Below are positions 8,463-16,799 of a stretch of DNA of 64,000 nt, one piece after another. Position 1 is the stretch's first letter, and every line of letters starts with the position of its first letter. The position numbers and the translations under genes are program-made. Origin of the DNA: JBDGYW01 sp964518955 (GTDB lineage Bacteria > Gemmatimonadota > Gemmatimonadetes > Gemmatimonadales > GWC2-71-9); the NCBI GenBank assembly GCA_964518955.1, contig CAZFHS010000018.1, positions 35,753 to 99,752 on the forward strand, in the 5' to 3' direction. A model generated the notes under the pieces. The model did no database searches. It was not told the origin of the DNA and saw only the letters and a program-made list of their open reading frames with translations.

Positions 8463-9395
8463 GTGTGGCTCTTCCGGGCGAGTGTCCTTGTTTCCCTCAC
8501 GCTGTTTGCGTGCGGGACCACCGTGGATTCAGAGACTCTTCAGCACACCGTCGACTACACGGTTGGTACTCATGTGGTGCTACTCGGCACGGGCACACCC
8601 AACGCGGATCCCGAGCGGTCGGGGCCCGCAGTTGCGGTTGTAGTCAATGGGACTCCATATCTGGTTGATGCAGGCCCCGGCGTTGTTAGGAGAGCGGCAG
8701 CGGCCGCCCAAGAGGGTGTCACGCCGCTAGTTGTGGCAAACATTCACCATCTGTTTCTCACGCATCTGCACTCCGATCATACGGTTGGTTTACCCGACAT
8801 CATCTTCACTCCGTGGGTGTTGGAACGGGAGAAACCTCTCCAGCTGTATGGGCCTGCCGGATCGAAACAGATGGTCGAACACCTCCTGGCCGCCTACAGC
8901 GAAGACATCAACGTCAGGCTCGAAGGCCTCGAGCCCGCGAATGATCAAGGATACCGTGTGGAGGTGACCGAGTTTGATTCTGGCGTCGTATTCGAAGACC
9001 AGAACGTGAAGGTGACCGCGATTCCGGTGCACCACGGGAATTGGCAGCATTCGTTCGGGTTCAAGTTCGAATCCGCAGATCGGGTTATCGTCATATCTGG
9101 AGACGCAACGCCCAGTCCGGCCATCATAGCGGCATGCGACATGTGTGACGTACTCGTGCATGAGGTCTATTCTCAGCAGGGATTCGAACGGCGGGAACCA
9201 ATATGGCAGCAATATCACGCAGATTCGCATACATCGACGCAACAACTGGCGGCGATTGCCGTTCAGTCGCGGCCAGCTCTATTGGTCCTGTACCACCAAC
9301 TCCATTGGGGAACGACAGATGAGGGTCTGGTGCAGGAAATCAGCGACCACTATGACGGCCGAGTAGTTTCCGGTAGGGACTTGGGCGTTTATTGA
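8463..9395 (+). CDS. MBL-fold metallo-hydrolase lipoprotein (RNase Z-like)
   Basis: This metallo-beta-lactamase-fold hydrolase carries THLHSDHTVG as the main metal motif. Further metal or active-site residues are in IPVHHGNWQHSFG, SGDATPS, LVHEV and a late YHQLHWG. The arrangement resembles RNase Z and arylsulfatase-type hydrolases, but the signal peptide (LVSLTLFACGTT, lipobox LFAC) puts it outside the cytoplasm, so tRNA processing is unlikely. I chose GTG at 8463 because GAGGAA lies seven bases upstream. A TTG at 8448 overlapping the previous stop would add five residues. The substrate is unknown. Confidence 0.82.
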   Translation: MWLFRASVLVSLTLFACGTTVDSETLQHTVDYTVGTHVVLLGTGTPNADPERSGPAVAVVVNGTPYLVDAGPGVVRRAAAAAQEGVTPLVVANIHHLFLTHLHSDHTVGLPDIIFTPWVLEREKPLQLYGPAGSKQMVEHLLAAYSEDINVRLEGLEPANDQGYRVEVTEFDSGVVFEDQNVKVTAIPVHHGNWQHSFGFKFESADRVIVISGDATPSPAIIAACDMCDVLVHEVYSQQGFERREPIWQQYHADSHTSTQQLAAIAVQSRPALLVLYHQLHWGTTDEGLVQEISDHYDGRVVSGRDLGVY

Positions 9396-9425
9396 GCAAA
9401 AAAGGTTTTTGGCATAGGGCTTCCA

Positions 9426-9902
9426 ATGACACACAAAGAAGGCAAGTGCTTTCAAGATTACTACGACAGTGACATGAATCATTGCTATGGCTGTGGTCAG
9501 TTGAACGAACACGGCTTGCGCATTCAGAGTCGTTGGGACGGTGACGAAGCTGTCGCCAGATTCAAACCGAAGCACTATCACACTGCAATCCCCGGATACG
9601 TGTACGGCGGGTTGATTGCTTCGTTGATAGACTGTCACGGCACAGGTACTGCCGCTGCGGCCGGGTATCGCCAAGAGGGTAGGGAGATGGACACTGAGCC
9701 TCGTTTGCGATACGTGACTGCGTCTCTAAACGTCGAGTACCTTCGACCCACTCCCATTGAAGGTGAACTCGTGCTGAGGGCGCGAGTCCAAGAAGTAAAG
9801 GGTAGAAAGGTCGTGGTGACGATTTCTTTGTTTGGGGGCGACGACGAATGTGCGCGCGGCGTCGTTACGGCGGTGAGGATTCCAGACGACTGGGGAAAGT
9901 AG
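9426..9902 (+). CDS. PaaI-type hotdog-fold thioesterase
   Basis: The 158-aa protein has the family's N-terminal cysteine motif NHCYGCGQLNEHGLRI, followed by PGYVYGGLIASLIDCHG, where the hotdog helix and catalytic Asp are expected, and a LNVEYLRPTPIEGEL strand. It probably hydrolyses an acyl-CoA. As the last gene of the mutase-crotonase run on this strand it may release CoA from an intermediate of that pathway, which is inference from position. It ends 14 bases before the convergent VanZ-like gene. Confidence 0.85.
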   Translation: MTHKEGKCFQDYYDSDMNHCYGCGQLNEHGLRIQSRWDGDEAVARFKPKHYHTAIPGYVYGGLIASLIDCHGTGTAAAAGYRQEGREMDTEPRLRYVTASLNVEYLRPTPIEGELVLRARVQEVKGRKVVVTISLFGGDDECARGVVTAVRIPDDWGK

Positions 9903-9915
9903 TGTGTCTGTTCCG

Positions 9916-10290
9916 TTATGCGGTTTCGTGCCTGAGTCGGCTCCACCATCGGGACACGAATAGGCTGAAAAGAACTCCGACTAGTGCCCCGACAGCCCCT
10001 GCTAGGAGATCCCAAAAATCGCCGCTCCGATACCACAGCCTGCCTTGCACAATTTCAATGACGAGTGCAAACAGAGTGGTGACCCAGAATACGGTTCTTG
10101 CTGAACGCACCGTGAGAGAATTGAGGTTCCAGCACAGAAGAACGGCTACGCCGCCGAAAAGTCCGACGTGGACGACCTTGTCGAGGCCGGTGACAGCTTT
10201 GTATGCGCCGCCAGAAAGTGGTGCCAGCGTTGCGCCAAGGACTGTTGCCAGATATGCGAAAAAGACTAGTCTGCGGAATGTTTGTTTCAT
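9916..10290 (-). CDS. VanZ-like membrane protein
   Basis: This small integral membrane protein of 124 aa matches the VanZ family pattern. KVVHVGLFGGVA appears in the second membrane helix, followed by ALVIEIVQ and RSGDFWDLLAGAVGALVG, the E-x-x-Q and R-S-G-D-x-x-D signatures. The start MKQTFRRLVFF is chosen because upstream residues in the same frame look non-coding and overlap the divergent gene. VanZ proteins are linked to glycopeptide and teicoplanin resistance in some species, but most relatives, as here, have no defined role. Confidence 0.85.
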   Translation of the reverse strand: MKQTFRRLVFFAYLATVLGATLAPLSGGAYKAVTGLDKVVHVGLFGGVAVLLCWNLNSLTVRSARTVFWVTTLFALVIEIVQGRLWYRSGDFWDLLAGAVGALVGVLFSLFVSRWWSRLRHETA

Positions 10291-10371
10291 CGTGCTTGAT
10301 GATAGCGGGTACTGTGCTACGGTGGCAGTGCGCTGGTTACAATACCGGCTCCACGCGGGGATGCGGAGAGA

Positions 10372-11562
10372 ATGGCCGGACGTCGTCTGGAGGTAGTCGT
10401 TCCATGCTCGAGCAAACAGCACAAGGTTCGCCTCAATACGAGGCGGATCTGGGCGGCGGCTCGGTGTCCGAAATGCAAGTCGCCGGTTGATCCATGGCGG
10501 CTACGGCGCGTTCTTGGTCTGTTCATCGGTTTGTATAGGGCCTCGGGAGCAAGCACATTCGAACGGGTGACGGTGTGTGGGGTTTGGCTTTATCTGGTCG
10601 CAATGCTCGTGACGTCGGTGGGGTTGTGGCGGTTGGGGGATCGTTGGGGACCGATGACCGTATTGCTGTTTGGGCCTAGATGGGTGCTGCTGCTCCCGGC
10701 ACTTGGTCTCGCGATCGGCTCGATTCGTGTCAGGCGCCCTCTCCTACTTCTTCCGGTTGTTGTTGCTGGAACTGTTGTGGCCGGTCCCGTGATGGGCTTC
10801 AGGATGGGTTGGCGAAGTTGGTTCGACGGGGATTCAGCCGGCACTCCGCTCAGAGTTGTCTCATACAATGTTGCAGGAGGGATCAACCTGGACACGTCGT
10901 TACCGTGGATCATCGAGCAGACCCGTGCTGATGTCATTGGTTTTCAGGAGTGCGGTCGTATTCTGGCAGATGCTGTGCGCGACCTGCCCGAAATCGCCTG
11001 GTCGACGAATGTCCGAGATCAACTCTGTGTGGTGAGCAGGTATCCCATAACGAGTACCAGACAACTCGATCGAGAGAATATCAGGGCGGCCAGAGGCTCG
11101 GGAGTGGTAATCGAATACACTCTCGAAATTGACGGCCGAGAACTTCACCTGACGAATCTGCACCTCGAAACGCCTCGCGCCGGATTGGCACCAGTGCGAG
11201 AAGGCAATATTTCGGAGGGATTCGGGAAGCTCCAGTCAAAGTCGTGGATCCGTGACATAGAGAGCCGTCAAGCGCGGGAATGGGTGGATGCAGATGACGG
11301 TACAATCGTCGTGGTTGGGGATTTCAATCTTCCGGTCGAAAGCGTCATCTACCAGCGACATTGGGGCAACATGCGGAATGCCTTTTCTCACTCGGGTTTT
11401 GGCTTTGGTTTTACTCGGATAGCCGGTTGGATTAGAGCGCGAATAGACCACGTTCTGGTGGGTTCGAGAGTGCACGTAGTGCGTGCCTTTGTCGGCCCAG
11501 ATTTCGGTTCAGATCATCGCCCCATGATCGCTGACCTGATCTTGCCGGCCGAGCCCAACTAG
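10372..11562 (+). CDS. Membrane-anchored endonuclease/exonuclease/phosphatase family protein
   Basis: The protein has three parts. An N-terminal cysteine-containing segment (VVPC...RCPKCKSP) may be a degenerate zinc ribbon. About four hydrophobic helices span roughly residues 60-145. A C-terminal EEP domain follows with VVSYNVAG, VIGFQECG (metal-binding Glu), LTNLHLETPRAG, VVVGDFNLP, RIDHVLV and SDHRPMIADL. These are all the usual catalytic motifs of Mg-dependent phosphodiesterases. The catalytic domain probably faces away from the membrane, with an unknown substrate. It is divergent from the VanZ-like gene, 82 bases apart, and its stop overlaps the convergent kinase-like gene. Confidence 0.83.
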   Translation: MAGRRLEVVVPCSSKQHKVRLNTRRIWAAARCPKCKSPVDPWRLRRVLGLFIGLYRASGASTFERVTVCGVWLYLVAMLVTSVGLWRLGDRWGPMTVLLFGPRWVLLLPALGLAIGSIRVRRPLLLLPVVVAGTVVAGPVMGFRMGWRSWFDGDSAGTPLRVVSYNVAGGINLDTSLPWIIEQTRADVIGFQECGRILADAVRDLPEIAWSTNVRDQLCVVSRYPITSTRQLDRENIRAARGSGVVIEYTLEIDGRELHLTNLHLETPRAGLAPVREGNISEGFGKLQSKSWIRDIESRQAREWVDADDGTIVVVGDFNLPVESVIYQRHWGNMRNAFSHSGFGFGFTRIAGWIRARIDHVLVGSRVHVVRAFVGPDFGSDHRPMIADLILPAEPN

Positions 11563-12266
11563 GTTTCCGCGTCGTCGTTCAACGCAAGCATCTCGACCTT
11601 CTTTTCCGTAGCGTTGTCCAGGTCGACCATCTTCACGTCGCCACCGTACGAGACTACGGGCGCGTCCCGGAGCTTTGCGATCTTACGAATGTCCCGGGCA
11701 ATTCGAAGCGCCGAGTCGTTGATCCTTTCCAACGATTCTCTGTGTGGAGTCTCGAAACTGTCTCCGTCGGCGAGCAGGAGATCGCTATCAGCAACGATAG
11801 CCGCCAAGGCGTTATTCGCTCTGTGGTTGATCGTCACAGCCAGCTGTCCGATCGCTGCCATTCGCTCGTTTCGAAGGGCGAGGTTGTAGTAAGAGTGGAG
11901 CTTTTCAGAAAGCCAGCCGACGCTGATAGTGATCACTCCGTAGGCGATGTATATGGGCGTCGTGATCCGCCAGTCGTCTGGTGTGAAGTTGACCGCAATC
12001 ACTAGTTGGACTACCAGGAACAACGTCGTTCCCATGATGAGAGCCGCGAACGCACCTTTGAGGCCGTAGTGAAGCGACAGCAGGAATGCCGGCGACAGAG
12101 TCACGAGCCAGACCAATTCGTCTGTCAACGCAGGGTCTTCCGGAAGCGCGATCTGAACAACGACCGGGAGCAGGTAGGCGGTTGCAGAGTAAATCCAGAA
12201 TCGGGGTGACAGTGGAAGACCGTGTGAGAGCGGTTTCATCTCGAACATCTTTCGGACATTCCGCAT
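11559..12266 (-). CDS. Membrane protein with histidine-kinase dimerisation segment but no ATPase domain
   Basis: The first 125 residues form about four membrane helices (WIYSATAYLLPVVVQIAL, WLVTLSPAFLLSLHYG, AALIMGTTLFLVVQLVIAV, IYIAYGVITISVGWL). They are followed by ERMAAIGQLAVTINHRANN, an H-box-like dimerisation helix with His148. The protein then stops at 235 aa, without the N, G1 and G2 boxes of the HATPase domain. I see no frameshift downstream because the stop overlaps the convergent gene. It may be a scaffold or phospho-acceptor for another kinase, or a decayed kinase. No response regulator gene is adjacent. Confidence 0.7.
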   Translation of the reverse strand: MRNVRKMFEMKPLSHGLPLSPRFWIYSATAYLLPVVVQIALPEDPALTDELVWLVTLSPAFLLSLHYGLKGAFAALIMGTTLFLVVQLVIAVNFTPDDWRITTPIYIAYGVITISVGWLSEKLHSYYNLALRNERMAAIGQLAVTINHRANNALAAIVADSDLLLADGDSFETPHRESLERINDSALRIARDIRKIAKLRDAPVVSYGGDVKMVDLDNATEKKVEMLALNDDAET

Positions 12267-12468
12267 TGACCTGCCCTTGGGTGCATGTGTGTTTAGGCGG
12301 ATATCGCCCTAGGCATCAGCATGACTATCGCAACTACTATAGTGTGTGAGGACCGATCCGTCGACCTCGGATTGCAGATCTCACATGAGTCGCGACGCTG
12401 TTCACCCGAGGGCGGGATTCCTGAATAGCAATACACCGTTCCGCGGAGCATTTCTACTCCAGTCCGTG

Positions 12469-12474
12469 TATACT
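12469..12474 (+). promoter_or_regulatory. Candidate -10 element of the 12497 gene
   Basis: TATACT lies about 28 bases before the start codon, with AGGAGG in between. No good -35 hexamer is visible at the expected distance, so this is a weak call. Confidence 0.3.
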
Positions 12475-12496
12475 GGTGGTACCTCAGGAGGTTTCG

Positions 12497-13609
12497 ATGG
12501 TTCTCAGTAGGTGGCTGATCTGCGGGACACTGTTTTTCGGTTTCGCTCCGTGCATGGCGGTAGCTCAGACTGTGTCTGGCCGCTTAGTGGACGGGCTTGC
12601 GAGGGTGCCGATCGATCGTGCATTCATCGTGTTGCTCGACGAATCGGACTCCGAATTGGAACGGGTTCTAACCGACGCTTTGGGCCAGTTTTCCGTTTCT
12701 GCTCCGAGTGCGGGCACCTATCAACTTCGATCGGAACGAATTGGTTTTCGTACCGGCATGTCCGATCGTTTTGTACTCGTAGCCGACCAGAATCATTCAA
12801 TCGAGATGTTGGTGAACCCTGTGGTAGTTCGCCTCGACACGCTAACGGTGAGCGGAGACTCGCGGCGATGCCGGGTAGTAGGGGAGCAAGGTATGGAAAC
12901 GGCGACGGTCTGGGAGGAGGCGCGGAAGGCGCTCACCGGAGTCGCCTGGGGTGAGTCCCGCGAGGTACTCACGTACGAGATTCGTTATTTCAACCGGATT
13001 TTCGAGGAGAACGGACGTCTCAACCACGAGCAATCCGCGACTATTCGACGTGCGCGAGTGATGCCGTTTACCAATCCCGATGCCAACCGGTTGCATGAAC
13101 GCGGCTTCGCGATCGAACGGGGTGAGGTCGAGGACAGCTCTGAGTACTACGCTCCAGATGCCGAGGTCTTCTTCTCCGAGGCTTTCCTACAACACCATTG
13201 CTTCAAGTTAGAGCGCGACGACGATTTCGAGGGACAGGTTGGCCTGGTGTTTGAGCCCACGAGAGGCAGAGACGTTCCGGATGTTGAGGGGACACTTTGG
13301 CTCGACGAGGAGACTGCGGAGCTGCGTCGGCTGGAGATACGCTACACGGATCTGCGTTCTCATTTGCGACGGCGCCACGCCAGAGCGGAGGTGGATTTCG
13401 CACGGCTGGAAAACGGATCGTGGTTCGTACAACACTGGCTAATTCACATGCCGATCGTCAGGATAGACCGCCCTGCCGTAGGTGGGCCGACGCGTCGTAA
13501 CGAGCAGCTGTATGGGTTCAAGGAGGAGGGAAGTGAGGTCCTGAGGGTGCTGGGACGCGGTCATGAAGTGCTATTCGAGGTGAAGCCCGACTCCACTGGA
13601 CGGCGCTAG
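12497..13609 (+). CDS. Exported protein with carboxypeptidase regulatory-like domain
   Basis: The start at 12497 is supported by a perfect AGGAGG at 12486-12491. A signal peptide (LICGTLFFGFAPCMAVAQ) is followed by a carboxypeptidase regulatory-like beta-sandwich at about residues 25-105 (VSGRLVDGLARVPIDRAFIVLLD, ALGQFSVSAPSAGTYQLRSERIGF). A DTLTVSGDSRRCR linker typical of outer-membrane proteins in this lineage comes next. The remaining 230 residues are beta-rich and hydrophilic without a recognised domain. An intrinsic terminator follows immediately. The function is unknown, and a role at the outer membrane is inferred. Confidence 0.75.
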   Translation: MVLSRWLICGTLFFGFAPCMAVAQTVSGRLVDGLARVPIDRAFIVLLDESDSELERVLTDALGQFSVSAPSAGTYQLRSERIGFRTGMSDRFVLVADQNHSIEMLVNPVVVRLDTLTVSGDSRRCRVVGEQGMETATVWEEARKALTGVAWGESREVLTYEIRYFNRIFEENGRLNHEQSATIRRARVMPFTNPDANRLHERGFAIERGEVEDSSEYYAPDAEVFFSEAFLQHHCFKLERDDDFEGQVGLVFEPTRGRDVPDVEGTLWLDEETAELRRLEIRYTDLRSHLRRRHARAEVDFARLENGSWFVQHWLIHMPIVRIDRPAVGGPTRRNEQLYGFKEEGSEVLRVLGRGHEVLFEVKPDSTGRR

Positions 13610-13630
13610 CGAGGAGTAGCGCAGGTTCGA

Positions 13631-13655
13631 GCTGTTCGACAGCACGATTTTTTTT
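13631..13655 (+). terminator. Intrinsic terminator after the 12497 gene
   Basis: A short stem GCTGT/ACAGC with a three-base loop, extendable by two more pairs past an A-A mismatch, is followed four bases later by eight consecutive T residues at 13648-13655. Confidence 0.6.
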
Positions 13656-13738
13656 GCTCTCCGGTGCAATAGAATGGTGATGGAAAGATCACCCGTTGAC
13701 GTGATATTGATGCGACGCGAAACGGGTGTGTGTCACCA

Positions 13739-14998
13739 ATGGCGAAAATTCGATCTTTCCAGTACGCACCGCGTGCGGCCAGACCTGGCTTGGACGATGC
13801 CAGAACAGTGCTCCGAGCGGTCTGGCAGTACCCCGATTTTCGTTATCACCAGCGCAAAACCATACTGACCGCCCTGAGGGGACGCGATTGTCTGGCCGTC
13901 CTGCCTACGGGTGGAGGAAAGTCACTCTGTTTCCAGGTCCCGGCCCTCGTGCTAAAAGGACTTTCGGTAGTGGTGTCGCCACTCATTTCACTCATGCAGG
14001 ATCAGGTGGGTGCTTTGCGAAAGCGAGGAGTGCCCGCAGCGTACCTCAGCAGCACGCAAAGTCCGGTAGCCCAACGGGCAGTCCGTGAGGCAATCCGAGG
14101 TGGCCGCCTGAAGCTGCTATATGTTGCCCCGGAACGAGTGAAACGACTGTCCGATGCGTTGCCTGGAATGTCCGTCTCTTTTTTGGCGATCGACGAGGCG
14201 CATTGCATCAGTGAATGGGGGCATGACTTCCGGCCGCATTTTAGGACGCTCGGATCGTTCAGGGGTGCCGTGGGTAATCCCCCGACGATGGCCGTAACCG
14301 CAACCGCAACTCCGGAGACACGGTCGGACATAGTTCAAGTACTGAGGCTGCATAGGCCCGTGAGCGTAGCGCAGTCGTTCGATCGTCCCAACCTGTTCTT
14401 TGCCGCAAGGCGGTTTGACAGGGAAGGCGATCGCGTTCGTGAAGCTGCCAAAATGGTGCGCGCCGCCGCGGGCACGGTGATCATCTACGTGCCTACTCGG
14501 GACCGTACGGATGGAGTCGCATCCCTACTCGGGCGCTGGGGATTCGAGGCGGCGCCATACCATGCTGGCCTGCCGCCAACGGCACGGCGCGATCTCCTGG
14601 AAAGATTCGTGACGGGTAGGATTGATGTCATGGTTGCTACCAACGCTTTTGGGATGGGGATCGACAAACCCGATGTCAGGTTGGTGATCCACCTCGGCGT
14701 TCCCGCCAGGCCGGAGGCATACTTCCAGGAAGCGGGACGGGCTGGACGTGACGGTGAGCCATCGCGGTGCGAGATGCTCTGGACGAGAGGCGACCTGGTG
14801 CTGGCGGCCCGTATGGCTGGCGCGCAAGGCAGAAGGCCAGCCGGAAATGCCAGCACTTCATTGTGGAAAGCCAAGAAACGAGGGCTAAACGTAATGCGCG
14901 GGTACGTCCACACTCGTCGCTGCCGAAGGCGCCTGCTTCTGGCCTATCTTGGTGAGCGGCTTGGCCGTTGCTCCGGGTGTGATGGATGTCTCAATTGA
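13739..14998 (+). CDS. recQ: RecQ-family ATP-dependent DNA helicase, short form
   Basis: All helicase motifs are present: LPTGGGKSLCF (Walker A), VVSPLISLMQDQ, IDEAHCISEWGHDFRP (DEAH plus the RecQ aromatic-rich loop), TATATPETRSDI, FGMGIDKPDVR and QEAGRAGRDGE. The C-terminus keeps only the start of the RecQ zinc subdomain, with a Cys in RTRRCRRR and then CSGCDGC, and ends there. At about 419 aa it lacks the winged-helix and HRDC domains of the 600-aa enzymes. Short RecQ forms are known in some bacteria. An upstream GTG at 13730 would add three residues; neither start has a clear ribosome binding site. Confidence 0.88.
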   Translation: MAKIRSFQYAPRAARPGLDDARTVLRAVWQYPDFRYHQRKTILTALRGRDCLAVLPTGGGKSLCFQVPALVLKGLSVVVSPLISLMQDQVGALRKRGVPAAYLSSTQSPVAQRAVREAIRGGRLKLLYVAPERVKRLSDALPGMSVSFLAIDEAHCISEWGHDFRPHFRTLGSFRGAVGNPPTMAVTATATPETRSDIVQVLRLHRPVSVAQSFDRPNLFFAARRFDREGDRVREAAKMVRAAAGTVIIYVPTRDRTDGVASLLGRWGFEAAPYHAGLPPTARRDLLERFVTGRIDVMVATNAFGMGIDKPDVRLVIHLGVPARPEAYFQEAGRAGRDGEPSRCEMLWTRGDLVLAARMAGAQGRRPAGNASTSLWKAKKRGLNVMRGYVHTRRCRRRLLLAYLGERLGRCSGCDGCLN

Positions 14999-15441
14999 GT
15001 GAAATTCGGCGACCACTTCGTGTCCGGAAATGGGAACAAGGTCGTGCATTTACGGTCACTATTCCCGCCTCCGATATTGCCGTTATGGTATTTATGTGGT
15101 TGTGTGACAATAACTTAGGGTGTGTTGGCGAGGGTGGTGTGAGAATTGCACTAGTACGATAGTGGACAAGAAAAAAACTGCGGTGCGTTGAGCGCCTTGC
15201 TGCCCAGCAAGTTAACTCGTCGGGAGGGGACGAGCGGGACCACGCTAGCCCGGCTCAGCACGCCGCAGTCTTTTCTTGTGTAAAAGGTTAGTACCAATCT
15301 CCGATCGTGGCAATAGCATTGTTAAATGCTGTGCATTTGCGGGAGATTCATCGGAATATGTCTTGTACCATCTTCCGTCGCTATCGAAGATATCCTACCT
15401 TGTTTCTTGGAGATGCAATTCATCCGGAAGGAGCCGCACTG
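14999..15441. other. Gene-free stretch between recQ and nfeD
   Basis: These 443 bases hold the candidate structured RNA at 15167-15278. I see no convincing coding region, tRNA or strong promoter in the rest. A TTGGCG at 15125 and TACGAT at 15155 are too far apart to form a standard promoter. Confidence 0.6.
15167..15278 (-). ncRNA. Candidate structured small RNA (cloverleaf-like)
   Basis: This lies in the 444-base gene-free stretch 14999-15441. An outer stem pairs 15167-15193 with 15253-15278, with about 23 pairs, one mismatch and a small bulge. It encloses three hairpins: 15196-15211 (CTTGCT/AGCAAG), 15216-15234 (CTCGTC/GACGAG, seven-base loop) and 15235-15252 (CGGG/CCCG). On the minus strand the outer stem ends in seven T residues and the middle loop is CCCTCCC, an anti-Shine-Dalgarno-like sequence, so I favour that strand. 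On the plus strand the tail is a weaker TTTTCTT. It matches no RNA family I know; tRNA, SRP, 6S and T-box were considered and rejected. Confidence 0.5.
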
Positions 15442-16773
15442 ATGCGCTGGCCCATGGTATTGGCCGCTGCCTGCGTTGTTCTGCATGCTGGTCCGGTAAC
15501 GGCACAAAGAGAACCGGTTCGTCGCATAGTCGTGACCGGAACGATCGAACTAGGGCTCGCCCCCTATATTCGCCGCGGTGTTCGGGAAGCCAATGAAGTG
15601 GGTGCTCCGGCAATCGTGCTCGACATCGACACTTTTGGCGGCAGGGTTGATGCTGCTCAGAAGATCGTGATTGCAGTCTCCGCTAGCCAGATTCCGGTGT
15701 ATGCCCTCGTCAGCCACAACGCCTGGAGCGCCGGTGCGATGATCGCTCTATCGGCCGACTCGATATTCATGACTCCAGGATCCTCTATCGGAGCTGCGAC
15801 ACCAGTTGTTGGGGCGGGGGAAAAAGCCTCCGAAAAGATGGTCTCCGCCATGAGAGGCGAGTTCCGCGCGTTGGCCGAAAGGCGTGGGCTCGATCCGCGC
15901 ATTGCCGAAGCGATGGTAGACGAAGAGATCGAGATCGACGGCGTGGTCGAGGCAGGGAAGTTGCTCACTCTTACCGGCCAGGAGGCGATTGAACTGGGTG
16001 TGGCTCAGGGCGAGGCCGCTGACCTCGATGATCTTCTCATGCAGGTGGGGTTGGATTCCGAAAACGTTGCCACGGTATCGGTGAACTGGGCGGAGGGGCT
16101 CGTACGATTTCTCTCGAATCCGATGGTAGCGCCGATTCTTCTATCGCTCGGCACGCTAGGGCTGATCATAGAGATTAAGACACCTTCATTTGGAATTGCC
16201 GGGTTTGCTGGAGTTCTTGCTCTTGCGGCCTTCTTCGGCAGTCATCTGATTGTTGGGCTTGCCGGGTGGGAGGAGATCATCCTACTTGGTGTGGGCATGG
16301 TTGCAATGGGTATCGAAATATTTGTTGTGCCTGGCTTCGGCCTGGCCGGCATAGTCGCAATTACGTGCATAGGAGTAGCCACCTTCATGGCACTGCTAGG
16401 TGCGATCCCCACGTGGGGAGACATGGCTCGTGCATCCGGTATCCTCGTCGTTGCGGCAAGTATCGTTGCCGTTGTGCTCACGGTGTTGCTCAAATACCTG
16501 CCGACCAGCCCGGGCGGCCGTGGGATCTTCCTGCAAACCGCCACCGACCGGTCAGCCGGGTACGTAGCAGAGGAGGCGCGTGAGGACCTGATCGGAGTGG
16601 TGGGGGTTGCGGTGACCGATCTGCGTCCAGCGGGTACGGCGCAGCTGGGTGACGAACGGCTGGATGTGGTATCAGATGTCGGATTTGTTGCTAAAGGTAG
16701 TGGCGTCCGAGTCATTCGATCCGAAGGATACCGGCACGTCGTGGAGCCGGTTGACAATAAGCCTGTGGCGTAG
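15442..16773 (+). CDS. nfeD: NfeD-family membrane serine protease
   Basis: After a signal peptide (MRWPMVLAAACVVLHAGPVTAQ) comes a ClpP-like periplasmic protease domain. The catalytic serine is in SHNAWSAGAMIAL, and a lysine candidate is near GEKASEKM. Several membrane helices from about residue 215 follow (FGIAGFAGVLALAAFFG, GLAGIVAITCIGVATFMALLG), then a C-terminal OB-fold NfeD domain (LIGVVGVAVTDLRPAGTAQL). The start at 15442 has GGAAGGAG eight bases upstream; the frame stays open further upstream but looks non-coding. It is followed 26 bases later by floA, the usual partner, so the product probably acts with flotillin-like membrane assemblies. Confidence 0.92.
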   Translation: MRWPMVLAAACVVLHAGPVTAQREPVRRIVVTGTIELGLAPYIRRGVREANEVGAPAIVLDIDTFGGRVDAAQKIVIAVSASQIPVYALVSHNAWSAGAMIALSADSIFMTPGSSIGAATPVVGAGEKASEKMVSAMRGEFRALAERRGLDPRIAEAMVDEEIEIDGVVEAGKLLTLTGQEAIELGVAQGEAADLDDLLMQVGLDSENVATVSVNWAEGLVRFLSNPMVAPILLSLGTLGLIIEIKTPSFGIAGFAGVLALAAFFGSHLIVGLAGWEEIILLGVGMVAMGIEIFVVPGFGLAGIVAITCIGVATFMALLGAIPTWGDMARASGILVVAASIVAVVLTVLLKYLPTSPGGRGIFLQTATDRSAGYVAEEAREDLIGVVGVAVTDLRPAGTAQLGDERLDVVSDVGFVAKGSGVRVIRSEGYRHVVEPVDNKPVA

Positions 16774-16799
16774 GGGTTTTGAAAGAAAGGGATTGATCC

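Noticed and set aside
14893..14998. RecQ gene truncated by a frameshift
   Set aside because: The cysteine cluster reads through to a natural stop and no winged-helix sequence is visible in other frames downstream, so a natural short form is more likely.
15167..15278. T-box riboswitch on the minus strand (sequence resembling GTGGT-CCCGC and CGTCCCC)
   Set aside because: The conserved TGGNACC bulge is not matched, there is no upstream specifier stem and no minus-strand gene follows the element.
15167..15278. tRNA, SRP RNA or 6S RNA
   Set aside because: There is no anticodon or T-loop sequence, no GGAA-type SRP loop, and the branched shape does not fit 6S.
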